Of a stretch of DNA of 64,000 bases, positions 8,718 to 17,483 are shown one piece after another (the stretch's first letter is position 1; each line of letters starts with the position of its first letter). The translations under genes and the position numbers were made by a program. The stretch is from Candidatus Acetothermia bacterium JdFR-48 (lineage in GTDB: Bacteria > Bipolaricaulota > Bipolaricaulia > Bipolaricaulales > Bipolaricaulaceae), in NCBI GenBank assembly GCA_002011425.1, contig MTNJ01000029.1, positions 7,088 through 71,087 of the forward strand, in the 5' to 3' direction. The notes beneath the pieces are model-generated. The model was not told the DNA's origin. It saw nothing but the letters and a program-made list of their open reading frames with translations, and did not search any database.

Positions 8718-9529
8718 GGAATGGGCTGGAACGCCTCCACCGCAGAAAATACCGCCCGAGCGTTCGCCGCCAACATGGCGAGAAGGTCCGCCGTTCCGGG
8801 GAGTGCCCCCGGGAAATTTGTGAGGACAACGTGTACCGCACCTACCGCGTGGGCGAGCTTGGCCCCGAAGGAGACACCGGACTGGAGGTTGTCGATGACG
8901 AGGGCCACGCCGGCCTCTTTCCCCTTGGAGACGAGTTCCACCAGGTCCTTGATGGAGAGGCGTTCCTCGGGGGGATAGGTGGCGACGACCTCGAGGCCGA
9001 GCCACTCCACGAAGCCCGCCTGCCACTGCATCACGATGGCCTTGACCTCCGAGAGGCGGAGTTCGGCCGCCCTCTTCAAAGCGTCTCCCGCCCACGACCG
9101 CACCTTTTCGGCAAAGGCCCGGGCCCGGGCGGCGAACTCCTCAGCTTTGCTTGGCCGCAGTTCACCCAGTGCTTGTGCGATCGCCTCCGCCTTGGCAACC
9201 AGAGGGTCGGGGGTGTTCCAGGGTCCTTTGAGGGCCAATACCTTCGCCCCCGGATTGACCCGGGCGAGGAAATCTTCTATCCAGGGTTCGAGGCCATGGT
9301 AGAGTACCAGATCGGCTTCGGAAACGGCCCGGAGGTCGCTTGGTTTCAAATCATAATGTGCTGGGCAAAACCCCGGCGGGATGATGACCGTGACGGCGAC
9401 CTCGGTTCCCCCAATCCGCATTGCCAGATCGCCGAGGACAGCGCTCGTCACGACCACGTTCACCGTTCCTGCACCCAAGAGGTGTACCCCCAAAAAGAGT
9501 CCGACAGCGGCCAACACGAACTTCCTCAT
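8714..9529 (-). CDS. Metal ABC transporter substrate-binding protein (ZnuA/TroA-like)
   Basis: 271 residues; residues 1–20 form a signal peptide. The ATG at 9529 is chosen because AAAGGAGG lies just upstream. The TroA fold is recognisable from PPGFCPAHYDLKPSDL (His59), LYHGLEPWIEDF (His78) and the long central helix. There is no His-rich loop. The place normally held by the third His ligand (H-x-x-F) reads Gln170-Ala-Gly-Phe, and the acidic ligand position is IDN (Asp213). The ligand set therefore differs from textbook Zn or Mn binders, and the metal is uncertain. It is first in the four-gene cassette, with a promoter at 9569–9597. Confidence 0.85.
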   Translation of the reverse strand: MRKFVLAAVGLFLGVHLLGAGTVNVVVTSAVLGDLAMRIGGTEVAVTVIIPPGFCPAHYDLKPSDLRAVSEADLVLYHGLEPWIEDFLARVNPGAKVLALKGPWNTPDPLVAKAEAIAQALGELRPSKAEEFAARARAFAEKVRSWAGDALKRAAELRLSEVKAIVMQWQAGFVEWLGLEVVATYPPEERLSIKDLVELVSKGKEAGVALVIDNLQSGVSFGAKLAHAVGAVHVVLTNFPGALPGTADLLAMLAANARAVFSAVEAFQPIP

Positions 9530-9568
9530 CTCCCCCTCCTTTTGTAACACAAATTTTTATTTAGTGCT

Positions 9569-9597
9569 ACCATATCCGGTCCCTCAATTCCGTTCAA
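9569..9597 (-). promoter_or_regulatory. Promoter of the metal ABC cassette (TTGAAC–N17–TATGGT)
   Basis: On the minus strand TTGAAC (9597–9592) and TATGGT (9574–9569) are separated by 17 bases. The leader to the ATG at 9529 would be about 35 bases and carries a clear GGAGG site. An A/T-rich run follows the -10. No Zur- or MntR-type dyad was recognised. Confidence 0.42.
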
Positions 9598-9928
9598 GCG
9601 CCGGATGAGGTCTCGGACCGCTTGTGAGAAAGAAAGGAAATTCCCTCGGTTGCACGTGTCCCGCCGACGTTTTCGCTAATTATTCTACCGCAACTTGATT
9701 TTCCATTGGGGACCTTTGACACCTCTTAACCGAATGCCAGGCACGGAAAGGGCGACCTATTCTTCTGGTTTTGTCACCGTGAGATCGCCAGTTCCTCACT
9801 TGAGTTTATCTTCTGCACGGCCGGCACCCGATCCCAGAGCACCGGCATGGATATTCAGAAAGCTACCGCACGGCTGAACGTTATGAATATCACCGTGCCC
9901 TTATGACAGAAAAGCCACAGTGCAGAGC
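9598..9928. other. Non-coding, A/T-richer divergent spacer
   Basis: About 330 bases between two divergent promoters, more A/T-rich than its surroundings. I see no convincing gene: a 60-residue frame at 9695–9877 lacks a ribosome site and has no family look. A short TGCCaGGCA dyad sits near 9735. The region may hold regulatory sites, but none can be named. Confidence 0.5.
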
Positions 9929-9958
9929 TTGACTGTAAAACCGTATTTGCCTTAAAAT
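9929..9958 (+). promoter_or_regulatory. Promoter of the secreted protein/lipoprotein cluster (TTGACT–N18–TAAAAT)
   Basis: TTGACT (9929–9934), an 18-base spacer and TAAAAT (9953–9958) make one of the best sigma70-like promoters in the window. It gives a leader of about 90 bases before the ATG at 10057. The leader contains an extra GGAGGT (9988–9993) without an obvious partner gene. Confidence 0.6.
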
Positions 9959-10056
9959 GGACTGAATTATTTGTAGAGATTAACGAAGGAGGTGGGAATT
10001 AGTTTCAGCGAAATTTCCTTCCATTGTTGGACTCCCGGAGGCGAAAAGGAGGCGGT

Positions 10057-11241
10057 ATGGGGCGTAGGTTGCTGTTATTTCTTATCGCTTTGTCCCCTTT
10101 GGTAGTGTGGGGACAGAGTATAAGTGGGAGATGGGCAGGTGAGATCTCCCTTGTGCCCTCCACGGGCCTCAACTATATGACCTTTGAGCTCTCTTATTCC
10201 TTTCTCGAGGATTGGAAGATAACTTCTACAAGCGACTTCCTAGGGAGTGATGGGTGGGTCTGGCAGGAGTTCAAAGTGGGAGGCGAGTTCAGCTTCATAG
10301 ATTTTGAACTCCTGTCCTTATTCGGTCCTGTCGGGCCGGCGTTCTTGTACACTCAACTTACTTTTTCGTTCAGTATCGCAGCACTCGATGTCACCGTATA
10401 TTCGGCCTATGTGGGCCCCGATATCCCCGGGGTTTACTTTTCCGGGGGCCCATCAGGAGGCGCGGTTACCGTAATAAGCACGGAAGTTGACGACGTAGCC
10501 CTCGAGATTGAGGCAGGCTTCGGTGCACAACTCACGGGTCTCACGATTACCTACATAGGCGTCGGGACCTTCACCAAGAGTTATCCGGTTGACCCCTTCC
10601 CGGGAGGGTTAGAATTCACTTACTTTAAGCTCACAGCGAACGACATACCCTTCTTGTGTTGCGGTCTCACCCTAGACGTGGCCTTCTCCTTCACGAAGCT
10701 CAAAGGATTTGAATATGTGAAGTTCGTTCTGAAAGACCTTTTCAACCTCTGCTGCGACATCAGCCTAGATGTCACCCTCGCATTCTATACCACGGCCAAG
10801 GAGGTCTCTCTCAAGCCGCACTGGGGAGGGATCGAGGGTTGTGTTACGGTGTACGGCGACCTGCAATTCACCCACAGTATCGTGGAGGGTTGGGAACTTT
10901 ACGGTTTCAAGATTTTCTGCCAACTCGAAGAGTGCTATGGCATCGAGTTCCTCACGGCCTTCAATGTCGCCGCAGTCGAGGGCATCATCGGCGATGTCTT
11001 CGAGGGCGACGAATTCGAGTATGTGAAGCTCACTGCGTGTGGTCCTGCTTGCTGTGATGGCACATGGGATCTCGCGATAACCGTTTTCTTCCAGGATCTT
11101 TCCGGTCCCCTCTTCGGTGTCTCACGCTTCGTCATCGATGTCTCGGTTCCCCTCATGGAAAACCTGACCATCACCACCTCCTTCGAGATCGCGATACCCG
11201 GTGGCCCCAGCTTGGACCTCGGCTGGGAGTTCTCCTTTTGA
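10057..11241 (+). CDS. Secreted beta-rich protein with repeated Cys-Cys pairs
   Basis: 394 residues from the ATG at 10057, chosen for the AAAAGGAGG site just upstream. A signal peptide covers residues 1–19 (VVWGQS). The rest is built of beta strands with many aromatic residues. Three Cys-Cys pairs recur in similar settings, PFLCCGLTLDV, FNLCCDISLDV and GPACCDGTWDL, each followed by a strand, which points to an internal repeat of about 55–130 residues. The last residues are LGWEFSF, ending in Phe as many outer-membrane barrels do. I do not recognise the family. It heads a three-gene run with a lipoprotein and a lipoprotein subtilase. An outer-membrane or surface location is inference. Confidence 0.7.
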   Translation: MGRRLLLFLIALSPLVVWGQSISGRWAGEISLVPSTGLNYMTFELSYSFLEDWKITSTSDFLGSDGWVWQEFKVGGEFSFIDFELLSLFGPVGPAFLYTQLTFSFSIAALDVTVYSAYVGPDIPGVYFSGGPSGGAVTVISTEVDDVALEIEAGFGAQLTGLTITYIGVGTFTKSYPVDPFPGGLEFTYFKLTANDIPFLCCGLTLDVAFSFTKLKGFEYVKFVLKDLFNLCCDISLDVTLAFYTTAKEVSLKPHWGGIEGCVTVYGDLQFTHSIVEGWELYGFKIFCQLEECYGIEFLTAFNVAAVEGIIGDVFEGDEFEYVKLTACGPACCDGTWDLAITVFFQDLSGPLFGVSRFVIDVSVPLMENLTITTSFEIAIPGGPSLDLGWEFSF

Positions 11242-11254
11242 CTAGGAGGTGGAG

Positions 11255-12817
11255 ATGAAGAGGGCTAGATACCTCCTTTTGGCCCTGTTAGGTGTAGGGG
11301 TGCTGATACTGGCAGGGTGTCTCTTCGTTCCCGCTCGTCCCACCGGAAAGATTGTGGGCTATATCACCGATGCGGGGGCAGGATCTCCGGTCGTGGGAGC
11401 TAAGGTCACGGCCTACCCTCTCGGCGACGGGAAGCCCGTTTACTGGGTGGACTCTCCCTACTTTACTCCGACGGCCGTGACCGATGCAGAGGGATACTAT
11501 GAATTGACCGTGCCTGTGGGTACCTATGTAGTGGTGGCGGAGAAAGAGGGTTTCGCTACCAGCCGGGTCGAGGGCGTAGTAGTGGCCAGTACGGTCAAGG
11601 TGAACATCATCGAGAAGCCGGTCTTCAACCCCGACTGGTCCCTGGAGCCCCCTGACGTGACGCTCACCATCGAGGGCCAAGTGGTAAGACCGGGCGATGA
11701 AATCGTCCTGGATGCCGCGGCCTTGGCCGACGGAGACATCGACTACCGCGTTGATGCTCAGGGCGCTAACGACATAAACATCATCTATGCCGCACTGGGC
11801 AAGACCCCGGGGGCGGGGTGGACGACGGGGATACGGGAGGCCTTCTTCTCCACATATACTACGGGCGATGCCTTCCTGTTTCCTGACTTCTATGGTGTTG
11901 AGGGCTGGACGACCTTTGAGGTGGTGGTCTACGATATGAACGAAAACCGTACTCACATAATTTGCAAAGTCTACCTCGAGCCTGCGCCCGGCCCCGGCAG
12001 TCTGCAGCCACCGGCCAATCCCGGAATTCTGGCCGTCACGTTGGGAAAAAAGATCTCCTTCTATAGCGAGCCTTTCACCGTGCCCTCTGGCGCCGGCGAT
12101 ATCGAGATCCGGGCGGCTCCCGAGGGCGGGAACCTCTACGTGGAGCTCACGTGGGATGCCTCTCCGGATGACCCGGTGATTGGCGGAGGCGGGATTACAG
12201 GGTATCGAATTTATCGGAAGCTCTCGGGAGAGGCGGACTACACCCTGATCGCCACTGTTGCCCCTGGCGATGGCGTGTGGGACCCTGATACCTGGACATT
12301 TCTCTATTATTTCTTCACGGACCCCTCGCCGGAGCTCAAAGCGGGCGTAGAAGTGACCTATCAAATTAGGGCGTACATGGGGAACACCGAGTCCGCCCCA
12401 ATCGAGATCTCGACCACCCCGTTGGATATCTGGGACGTGCGGCTCCTGGAGCCCGCCGACGGTGCCACCGATGTCTCCCTCACCCCCACTTTCCGCTGGG
12501 AGCCCACGCAGTTGGTGGGCAATGACCAGTACTACCTTTGGGTGTTGTGGGACCTCGCGTTGGGTGCTGGATATTACGTCACGGCGGAGTTTCTCAACGA
12601 GACGGAATTCGAGTTCACCGGTATTCCCGGGACACCCTATGAACGGTTGCAACCCCACCGGCTGTATCAGTGGTACATTGGACTGGCCATTGCATACGAC
12701 GATTTCTACAACCCCTCTGCGGTATCGGTGGCCATCAACGACTGGTGGACGGCCGACTTCCCATACTGGGACATGCCCGCCACCGACTTCTTCACCTTCA
12801 CCACCGGGGACTGGTAG
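11255..12817 (+). CDS. Lipoprotein with carboxypeptidase-regulatory-like and fibronectin III-like domains
   Basis: 520 residues. The ATG at 11255 is four bases after AGGAGGT; a GTG at 11249 would sit inside that site and is rejected. The signal peptide ends in a lipobox LILAGC, so Cys is lipidated. Just after it, GKIVGYITDAGAGSPVVGAKV…GYYELTVPVGTYVV is a CarboxypepD_reg/SdrD-B-like beta-sandwich. About residues 290–390 look like a fibronectin III domain (LTWDASPDD…GYRIYRK…VTYQIRAY). A second Ig-like module follows (LEPADGATDVSLTPTFRWEP). Such modules bind carbohydrate or protein at the surface. The gene lies 13 bases after the Cys-pair gene and 16 before the subtilase, so co-expression is likely. 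Confidence 0.8.
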   Translation: MKRARYLLLALLGVGVLILAGCLFVPARPTGKIVGYITDAGAGSPVVGAKVTAYPLGDGKPVYWVDSPYFTPTAVTDAEGYYELTVPVGTYVVVAEKEGFATSRVEGVVVASTVKVNIIEKPVFNPDWSLEPPDVTLTIEGQVVRPGDEIVLDAAALADGDIDYRVDAQGANDINIIYAALGKTPGAGWTTGIREAFFSTYTTGDAFLFPDFYGVEGWTTFEVVVYDMNENRTHIICKVYLEPAPGPGSLQPPANPGILAVTLGKKISFYSEPFTVPSGAGDIEIRAAPEGGNLYVELTWDASPDDPVIGGGGITGYRIYRKLSGEADYTLIATVAPGDGVWDPDTWTFLYYFFTDPSPELKAGVEVTYQIRAYMGNTESAPIEISTTPLDIWDVRLLEPADGATDVSLTPTFRWEPTQLVGNDQYYLWVLWDLALGAGYYVTAEFLNETEFEFTGIPGTPYERLQPHRLYQWYIGLAIAYDDFYNPSAVSVAINDWWTADFPYWDMPATDFFTFTTGDW

Positions 12818-12833
12818 GTTGCTGAGGAGGTGA

Positions 12834-14993
12834 ATGATGAGAAAGAAGGTACTGTATACGCTGATTGGCTTCATGGGACTTGTGCTCCTCCTCACGGGGT
12901 GTACGGGGCTCCTCGTCCACAGGGGAACAGATGTTAAGGCCCCCATCCCCGCTGTCCCCGGTGATCCCAATGCCCCGCGGACGATCGATCCCGAGATCTT
13001 CGGCCAGCCCTTCGTCCGAGGTGAATATATCCCGGGCGAGCTCGTCGTCGGTTACGTGGACGAGGCCGCCTTCTCACAAGTGCTGTCCCTCGTGGACGGG
13101 ACGGTGGCGGATAGCTTCTCAATAGGCGAGCTCCAGGCAGCACTGGTGGAGCTTCCCGCGGGGATGTCCGTGGCCGAGGCCATCGGCAAGGTGTTGCTCA
13201 AGGTCAGGGACAGGAGTGACCCTCTCCGGGGTGTCGCCTTCGTCGAGCCGAACTACATGTACGAGCTGATCGACCCGGAGCCCACGGGCCACGACGATCT
13301 CCTGAAGTCCGTGGAACCAGCCGTTTACGATCCCAATGCTGACCTCCGGCCTTATCAGTGGGGCCTGGACGTGGTGGGGGCTGAAACGGCGTGGACGCAT
13401 GCCACCGGCGATGGGGTCGTCGTCGCCCTGATCGATACCGGCGTCGACGGGACCCATCCAGATCTCGCAGGCAAGGTGATCCAAGGCTACGATCCCGTGA
13501 CTGATACCTGGTTTGCGGCGGGGGTTGACTCCGACACCTACGGCCACGGGACCCATGTGGCCGGGATTATCGCCGCCAAGGACGACGGTCAAGGAACCGT
13601 GGGCCTGGCTCATAACGCGTCGATTATGCCCATCGTTATCTTCCAGCCCGATTACGTCGGGGCGTTCGACGCCGCCCAAGGGATCGTCGCGGCCGTAGAG
13701 GGTCCCGATGGGATACCCGGCACCGGCGACGAGGCGGATGTACTGAACAACTCGTGGGGTGGCGGCGTTTATTCTCAGCTGATCAAGGCGGCGTTCGATT
13801 ACGCATTGGCAAACGATGTAATTCCCGTCTGCGCTGCTGGAAACGACGGCGAGGCGTTCATCCACTTCCCCTCGGCCTATCCCGGTGTCATCGCGGTGGG
13901 CGCTACCACGCCCTTCGACACGCGCGCGGACTTCTCCACCCTGGGCGGTTGGCTCTCAGTTGGAGCTCCCGGGACCAATATTCTTTCCACCGTCCCCACC
14001 TGGTATATACAAGACGGTACCGGAGATCCGCTCCTCTACGACTACTGGGGTGGGACTTCCATGGCGACGCCATTCGTCTCGGCGCTGGCGGCCTTATTGC
14101 GCGAGCTTCATCCCGGTGCCAGCGTGTATCAAATAAAGAGGATGATCGAAAATGCCGCCGTGGACATCGAGGATCCCGGCTTTGATATCTATTCCGGCCA
14201 CGGGAGGATCGACGCCGGTGCTGCGGTAACCGCCCCGGTTCCCGACGATGGTGCCTACGCTTACATCTACACCCCTACCGCCAGTTCCGCCGCCCTCTAC
14301 GGTACTTGGTTGGCGATCCCCTTCGTGGACGTGATCCTCTTCCAGGATGGGGAAGTCCGCTACTGGGCTCAGACCGACTTTTGGGGCTGGCTAGGCCTCG
14401 GCTTTCCAGTAGGATCCTGGATGCCCGGATGGGGCGTCGCTGCCTTCATGGGAATCGAGCCCGGGACCTACGATGTGATCGTGGGTGGCGACGATCAGGT
14501 GCTCTGGTGGGGCCGCACCGCCAACCGAGTCACCGCCACTGGTACCCTCACTGTCGGGGCCGGAGGCTTCGAGGAGCTAGAAATACCCATCAACACGGAG
14601 CTTCAGGTGACCATCGATTGGACGGGTGCCGGAGATGTGGACCTCGCAATTTGGGAAGGTGACTGGTGGGCTGCCGGTTGGTCCACGGCCAAAACCGGAG
14701 CCGATTGGGGCATCTTCTCCGGAGACGACCAAGCTGCCGATGGGGACGGCACCGAGACCTACACTCTGTTCAATCCCACCATTCCCGGTGGCGCGCCGCA
14801 CTGGGACTATGACACTTACCGCATCGCTATTGACGCCACAAACGCCGCGGTGGACACAGTAGTGACGGTGACCATCGTCCAAAATGGTATTACTGAGGTA
14901 TATGGACCCTATAATGTGGCAGCGGGCTCCTTCGTCAATCTGGAGCTCCAACCCGATTGGTGGGACGCCGTCGGCGGTCCCTGGGTTTTCTGA
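12834..14993 (+). CDS. Lipoprotein S8 (subtilisin-family) protease
   Basis: 719 residues with GAGGAGGTGA just before ATG-ATG. A lipobox LLLTGC places the lipidated Cys at residue 23. A propeptide-like region (about 60–145) with IPGELVVGYVDE resembles the fervidolysin-type N-terminal prodomain. The triad is Asp201 (ALIDTGVDG), His238 (YGHGTHVAG) and Ser409 (GGTSMATPFVSA), with oxyanion Asn337 (CAAGNDG). The C-terminal 240 residues are Trp- and Asp-rich beta modules, possibly pre-peptidase C-terminal-like. It is the last gene of the cluster, followed by a strong terminator. It should act anchored to a membrane facing the periplasm or outside, perhaps processing its two neighbours; that link is inference. 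Confidence 0.92.
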   Translation: MMRKKVLYTLIGFMGLVLLLTGCTGLLVHRGTDVKAPIPAVPGDPNAPRTIDPEIFGQPFVRGEYIPGELVVGYVDEAAFSQVLSLVDGTVADSFSIGELQAALVELPAGMSVAEAIGKVLLKVRDRSDPLRGVAFVEPNYMYELIDPEPTGHDDLLKSVEPAVYDPNADLRPYQWGLDVVGAETAWTHATGDGVVVALIDTGVDGTHPDLAGKVIQGYDPVTDTWFAAGVDSDTYGHGTHVAGIIAAKDDGQGTVGLAHNASIMPIVIFQPDYVGAFDAAQGIVAAVEGPDGIPGTGDEADVLNNSWGGGVYSQLIKAAFDYALANDVIPVCAAGNDGEAFIHFPSAYPGVIAVGATTPFDTRADFSTLGGWLSVGAPGTNILSTVPTWYIQDGTGDPLLYDYWGGTSMATPFVSALAALLRELHPGASVYQIKRMIENAAVDIEDPGFDIYSGHGRIDAGAAVTAPVPDDGAYAYIYTPTASSAALYGTWLAIPFVDVILFQDGEVRYWAQTDFWGWLGLGFPVGSWMPGWGVAAFMGIEPGTYDVIVGGDDQVLWWGRTANRVTATGTLTVGAGGFEELEIPINTELQVTIDWTGAGDVDLAIWEGDWWAAGWSTAKTGADWGIFSGDDQAADGDGTETYTLFNPTIPGGAPHWDYDTYRIAIDATNAAVDTVVTVTIVQNGITEVYGPYNVAAGSFVNLELQPDWWDAVGGPWVF

Positions 14994-15013
14994 AGAACGG
15001 ATAATTGTACCGA

Positions 15014-15045
15014 GGGGGCCGGGTTTTCCGGCCCCTTTTATTTTT
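15014..15045 (+). terminator. Rho-independent terminator after the subtilase gene
   Basis: The stem GGGGCCGG (15015–15022) pairs with CCGGCCCC (15028–15035) around a GTTTT loop, followed by TTTTATTTTT. There is no T-run on the opposite strand, so it ends only the rightward transcript. Confidence 0.9.
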
Positions 15046-15056
15046 GGATCTGGCTT

Positions 15057-15824
15057 TTAGCTCACCGTTGAAAGCCCGAAGAGTTCGCAGGCGTTGGCGA
15101 AAGTGATCTCCGCGATCTCGTTCGGCGGGAGACGCAGTGTCTCCGCGACCTTCTCCACCACGAGCCGCACCTTCGTCGGATCATTGCGTTTCCCCCGGAA
15201 GGGCTCCGGGGGCAGGTAAGGGGAGTCGGTCTCCACGAGCAGCCTCTCCAAGGGTATGTCCCAGAGGAGTGCTCGTAGCGCGGTGTTCTTCTTGTAGGTG
15301 ATGGGTCCCCCTATCCCGATATAGAACCCGAGATCCAGGAATTCCAATAGGGCCGCCCTGTCGGCGGAGAAGGCATGGATTACCCCGCGCTCCGGCCGGA
15401 CCTCGCGGAGGATCGACAGCGAGTCTCGCGTGGCCTCCCGCAGATGGACGATCACCGGCAGCCCCTTCTCCTTAGCGAGCTTCAATTGGACCCTGAAGAC
15501 GTGCCGCTGGTCCTCGCGTGGCGAGAGGTCGCGATAGTAATCGAGGCCACACTCCCCCACCGCCACTGCCCCGGCATCCAGGAGCTCTGCGAGCTCCCTC
15601 AGTGTTTTGTCCGTGAAATCCTTCGCGTCATGGGGGTGCACGCCGCAGGAGGCGAAGACGTTCCCGTACCCCCGTGCGAGCTCGAGGGACGCCTGGGAGG
15701 TCTCAAGGTCTACCCCGACGTTGACCACGTAAATGCCCTGGTGTTCGAGCTCCGAGATCAACCTATCACGGTCCCCGTCGAACTGGAAGAAGTCTAGGTG
15801 TGTGTGGGTGTCGAAGAGCCTCAT
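15057..15824 (-). CDS. tatD: TatD-family metal-dependent DNase/hydrolase
   Basis: 255 residues, the usual TatD length. Motifs are DTHTHLD at the N-terminus (His7, His9), VGECGLDYYRD with the bridging Glu, PVIVHLREA, GVIHAFSAD and LLVETDSPYLPPEPFRGKRN. Together they give the two-metal TIM-barrel site of TatD nucleases, which act as 3'-5' exonucleases and in DNA quality control. It starts eight bases after nnr and is the last gene of the leftward run. No separate ribosome site is obvious, so coupling to nnr is likely. Confidence 0.93.
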   Translation of the reverse strand: MRLFDTHTHLDFFQFDGDRDRLISELEHQGIYVVNVGVDLETSQASLELARGYGNVFASCGVHPHDAKDFTDKTLRELAELLDAGAVAVGECGLDYYRDLSPREDQRHVFRVQLKLAKEKGLPVIVHLREATRDSLSILREVRPERGVIHAFSADRAALLEFLDLGFYIGIGGPITYKKNTALRALLWDIPLERLLVETDSPYLPPEPFRGKRNDPTKVRLVVEKVAETLRLPPNEIAEITFANACELFGLSTVS

Positions 15825-15832
15825 CAGCGCTT

Positions 15833-17380
15833 TCAGAAGGTGGATTCCAGGCGTTGAAGGACTTCAGGGATGAGTCCGAGGAGGTCTCCGGGGAGGATGC
15901 CCCGCTGGGAGGCTTCCGCTGCCAACTCTTCGCCCACCTTCGCATGCACGTAGACTCCCACGCAGGCGGCTTCCAGGGCCTCTGCACCCCCGGCCCAGAT
16001 TCCCCCGATAAGCCCCGACAGGACGTCACCCGAACCACCATGGGCCAAGGCAGTGTTCCCTCCGATGTTCAGGTAGACGTCGCCGTTCGGGGTGGCGACA
16101 GCTGTAGGAGGACCCTTCAGCACTACCACGACGTCCCACTCCCGCGCTGCGGCTCGGGCCTGTTCTATCTTGTGGGCGACGACGCTGTCCACCGACCCGC
16201 CCATGAGGCGCACGAACTCTCCAGGATGGGGGGTCACGACCACGCTTCCACTTGACGTCCGCAGGAGCTCTGCCCGCCCCACGAGGGCGTTCAGTCCGTC
16301 AGCGTCAAGGAGAAGTCTCGGAACTTTCTCGAGCAAAGCCCTGACTACAGCTTGAGGCCCCTCCCCTTTCCCTAGGCCTGGGCCGCAGATCACAACGTCC
16401 ATCTCTTTGGCGAGCTGGAGAATTCCCCTGACCGCTTCTTTCGAGAAAATCCCCTTTTTTGTCGCCGGGAAAGGGTGGACGAGGACTTCCGTAACACTCG
16501 TCTCGAGTACCGAGTAAAGGGGCTCGGGACAAGCGATGTGGACGAGCCCGGCTCCAGCGCGGTAGGCGGCCTCAGCGGCCAGGGCGGCCGCCCCGGCCAT
16601 TCCCACCGATCCACCCACCACGAGCACTTTTCCGAAGGTCCCCTTGTGGCCGAAGGGATCTCGATAGGGAAGCGCTGCCGCGCAGAATGTTTCCGAGATC
16701 ACCTCGGCCACAGGCTCCACGGCATCCCACGCGGTCTGGGGATAGGCTACGTCGATCACCTCCACCTCGCCGCAGTGCCGCGCTGCGGGCGGGAGGAGGT
16801 GACACGGCTTGAGCGCTCCCATGGCCAACGTGATGTCCGCCTCCACCGCGGGGCCCGGAATTTCTCCCGAATCGGCGTCTAAGCCGGAGGGGATGTCCAC
16901 CGCCACCACTAAACCCAGAGATTCGTTGATGAGTTCGATGGCCTTGGCGGCAAGTCCCTTGGCAGCGCCCTTTATCCCCACACCGAGGAGTCCGTCGATG
17001 ACGAGGTCGGCCCGCACCAAGGCATCGCGGAATTTCTCCAGGTCCCGGGATGAACGTACGCGGAAGAGTCGTCCGGGAAAGGAAGCGGCGAAGGCGTTGG
17101 CCTGTGCTGCGGCCGCTCCGACGGGGTCCCCCAGGATAATCGCGAGGACCTCCGTGCCCCAGAGGCCGAGCCAACGCGCGATCCCCAGCGCATCGCCCCC
17201 GTTCCCGCCCTTGCCACAGACGGCGAAGACGTAGCGCCGTAGCGGTCGTCCCAACGTGCGCTGGAGGTATTCGGCCCCGCCTCGGGCTGCGGACTCCATA
17301 AGGAGGAGCTGTGCCACCCCCAACCTCTCGCTCTCCCGATCCAGGACCTTTATTGCCCCCGACGAAAAAACCGGCTGCAT
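15833..17380 (-). CDS. nnr: Bifunctional NAD(P)H-hydrate epimerase / ADP-dependent dehydratase
   Basis: 515 residues joining both repair activities. The N-terminal half (YjeF_N) has GKGGNGGDALGIARWL and DLVIDGLLGVG; it epimerises R-NAD(P)HX. The C-terminal half (ribokinase-like) has VVGGSVGMAGAAALAAEAA, VICGPGLGKGEG, LLLDADGLNAL, VVTPHPGEFVRLMG and the catalytic NTALAHGGSGDVLSGLIGG, and dehydrates S-NAD(P)HX using ADP. Start choice: an ATG at 17392 also exists, but a promoter (17391–17419) overlaps it and leaves the ATG at 17380 (MQPVFSSGAIKVLDRE) ten bases after the -10. That fits the family N-terminus and a leaderless message. Confidence 0.92.
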   Translation of the reverse strand: MQPVFSSGAIKVLDRESERLGVAQLLLMESAARGGAEYLQRTLGRPLRRYVFAVCGKGGNGGDALGIARWLGLWGTEVLAIILGDPVGAAAAQANAFAASFPGRLFRVRSSRDLEKFRDALVRADLVIDGLLGVGIKGAAKGLAAKAIELINESLGLVVAVDIPSGLDADSGEIPGPAVEADITLAMGALKPCHLLPPAARHCGEVEVIDVAYPQTAWDAVEPVAEVISETFCAAALPYRDPFGHKGTFGKVLVVGGSVGMAGAAALAAEAAYRAGAGLVHIACPEPLYSVLETSVTEVLVHPFPATKKGIFSKEAVRGILQLAKEMDVVICGPGLGKGEGPQAVVRALLEKVPRLLLDADGLNALVGRAELLRTSSGSVVVTPHPGEFVRLMGGSVDSVVAHKIEQARAAAREWDVVVVLKGPPTAVATPNGDVYLNIGGNTALAHGGSGDVLSGLIGGIWAGGAEALEAACVGVYVHAKVGEELAAEASQRGILPGDLLGLIPEVLQRLESTF

Positions 17381-17390
17381 GGCGAAATTC

Positions 17391-17419
17391 ATTGTAGGAA
17401 GAACGGCTACGACGGCCAA
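17391..17419 (-). promoter_or_regulatory. Promoter of nnr-tatD (TTGGCC–N17–TACAAT)
   Basis: On the minus strand TTGGCC (17419–17414), 17 bases and TACAAT (17396–17391) are followed ten bases later by the ATG at 17380. No Shine-Dalgarno is present between them. The -10 overlaps the alternative ATG at 17392, which argues against that start. Confidence 0.5.
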
Positions 17420-17483
17420 GTGTGAGGATTTCTGAACGGGGCAGCACGGGTCGTGGACGACGCTGTCCGGTCGTGGGAGGACG

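Noticed and set aside
9720-9760. GACACC…TGCCAGGCAC, similar in feel to REP-type elements
   Set aside because: Single copy in the window, only a nine-base dyad and no transposase nearby; not enough to call a repeat.
9695-9877. 60-codon frame in the long divergent spacer
   Set aside because: No ribosome site, no recognisable composition, and it does not fit either flanking promoter.
11288-12970. 560-codon open frame on the minus strand opposite the lipoprotein gene
   Set aside because: No ribosome site or promoter, low-complexity shadow composition, and the plus strand holds a clear lipobox and known domains.
15014-15045. Use of the terminator as bidirectional, ending tatD too
   Set aside because: On the minus strand the hairpin is followed by CTCGGTAC, with no T-run.
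17392-17419. Upstream TTG (17419) or ATG (17392) as nnr start
   Set aside because: Both fall within a TTGGCC–N17–TACAAT promoter; the ATG at 17380 matches the family start.
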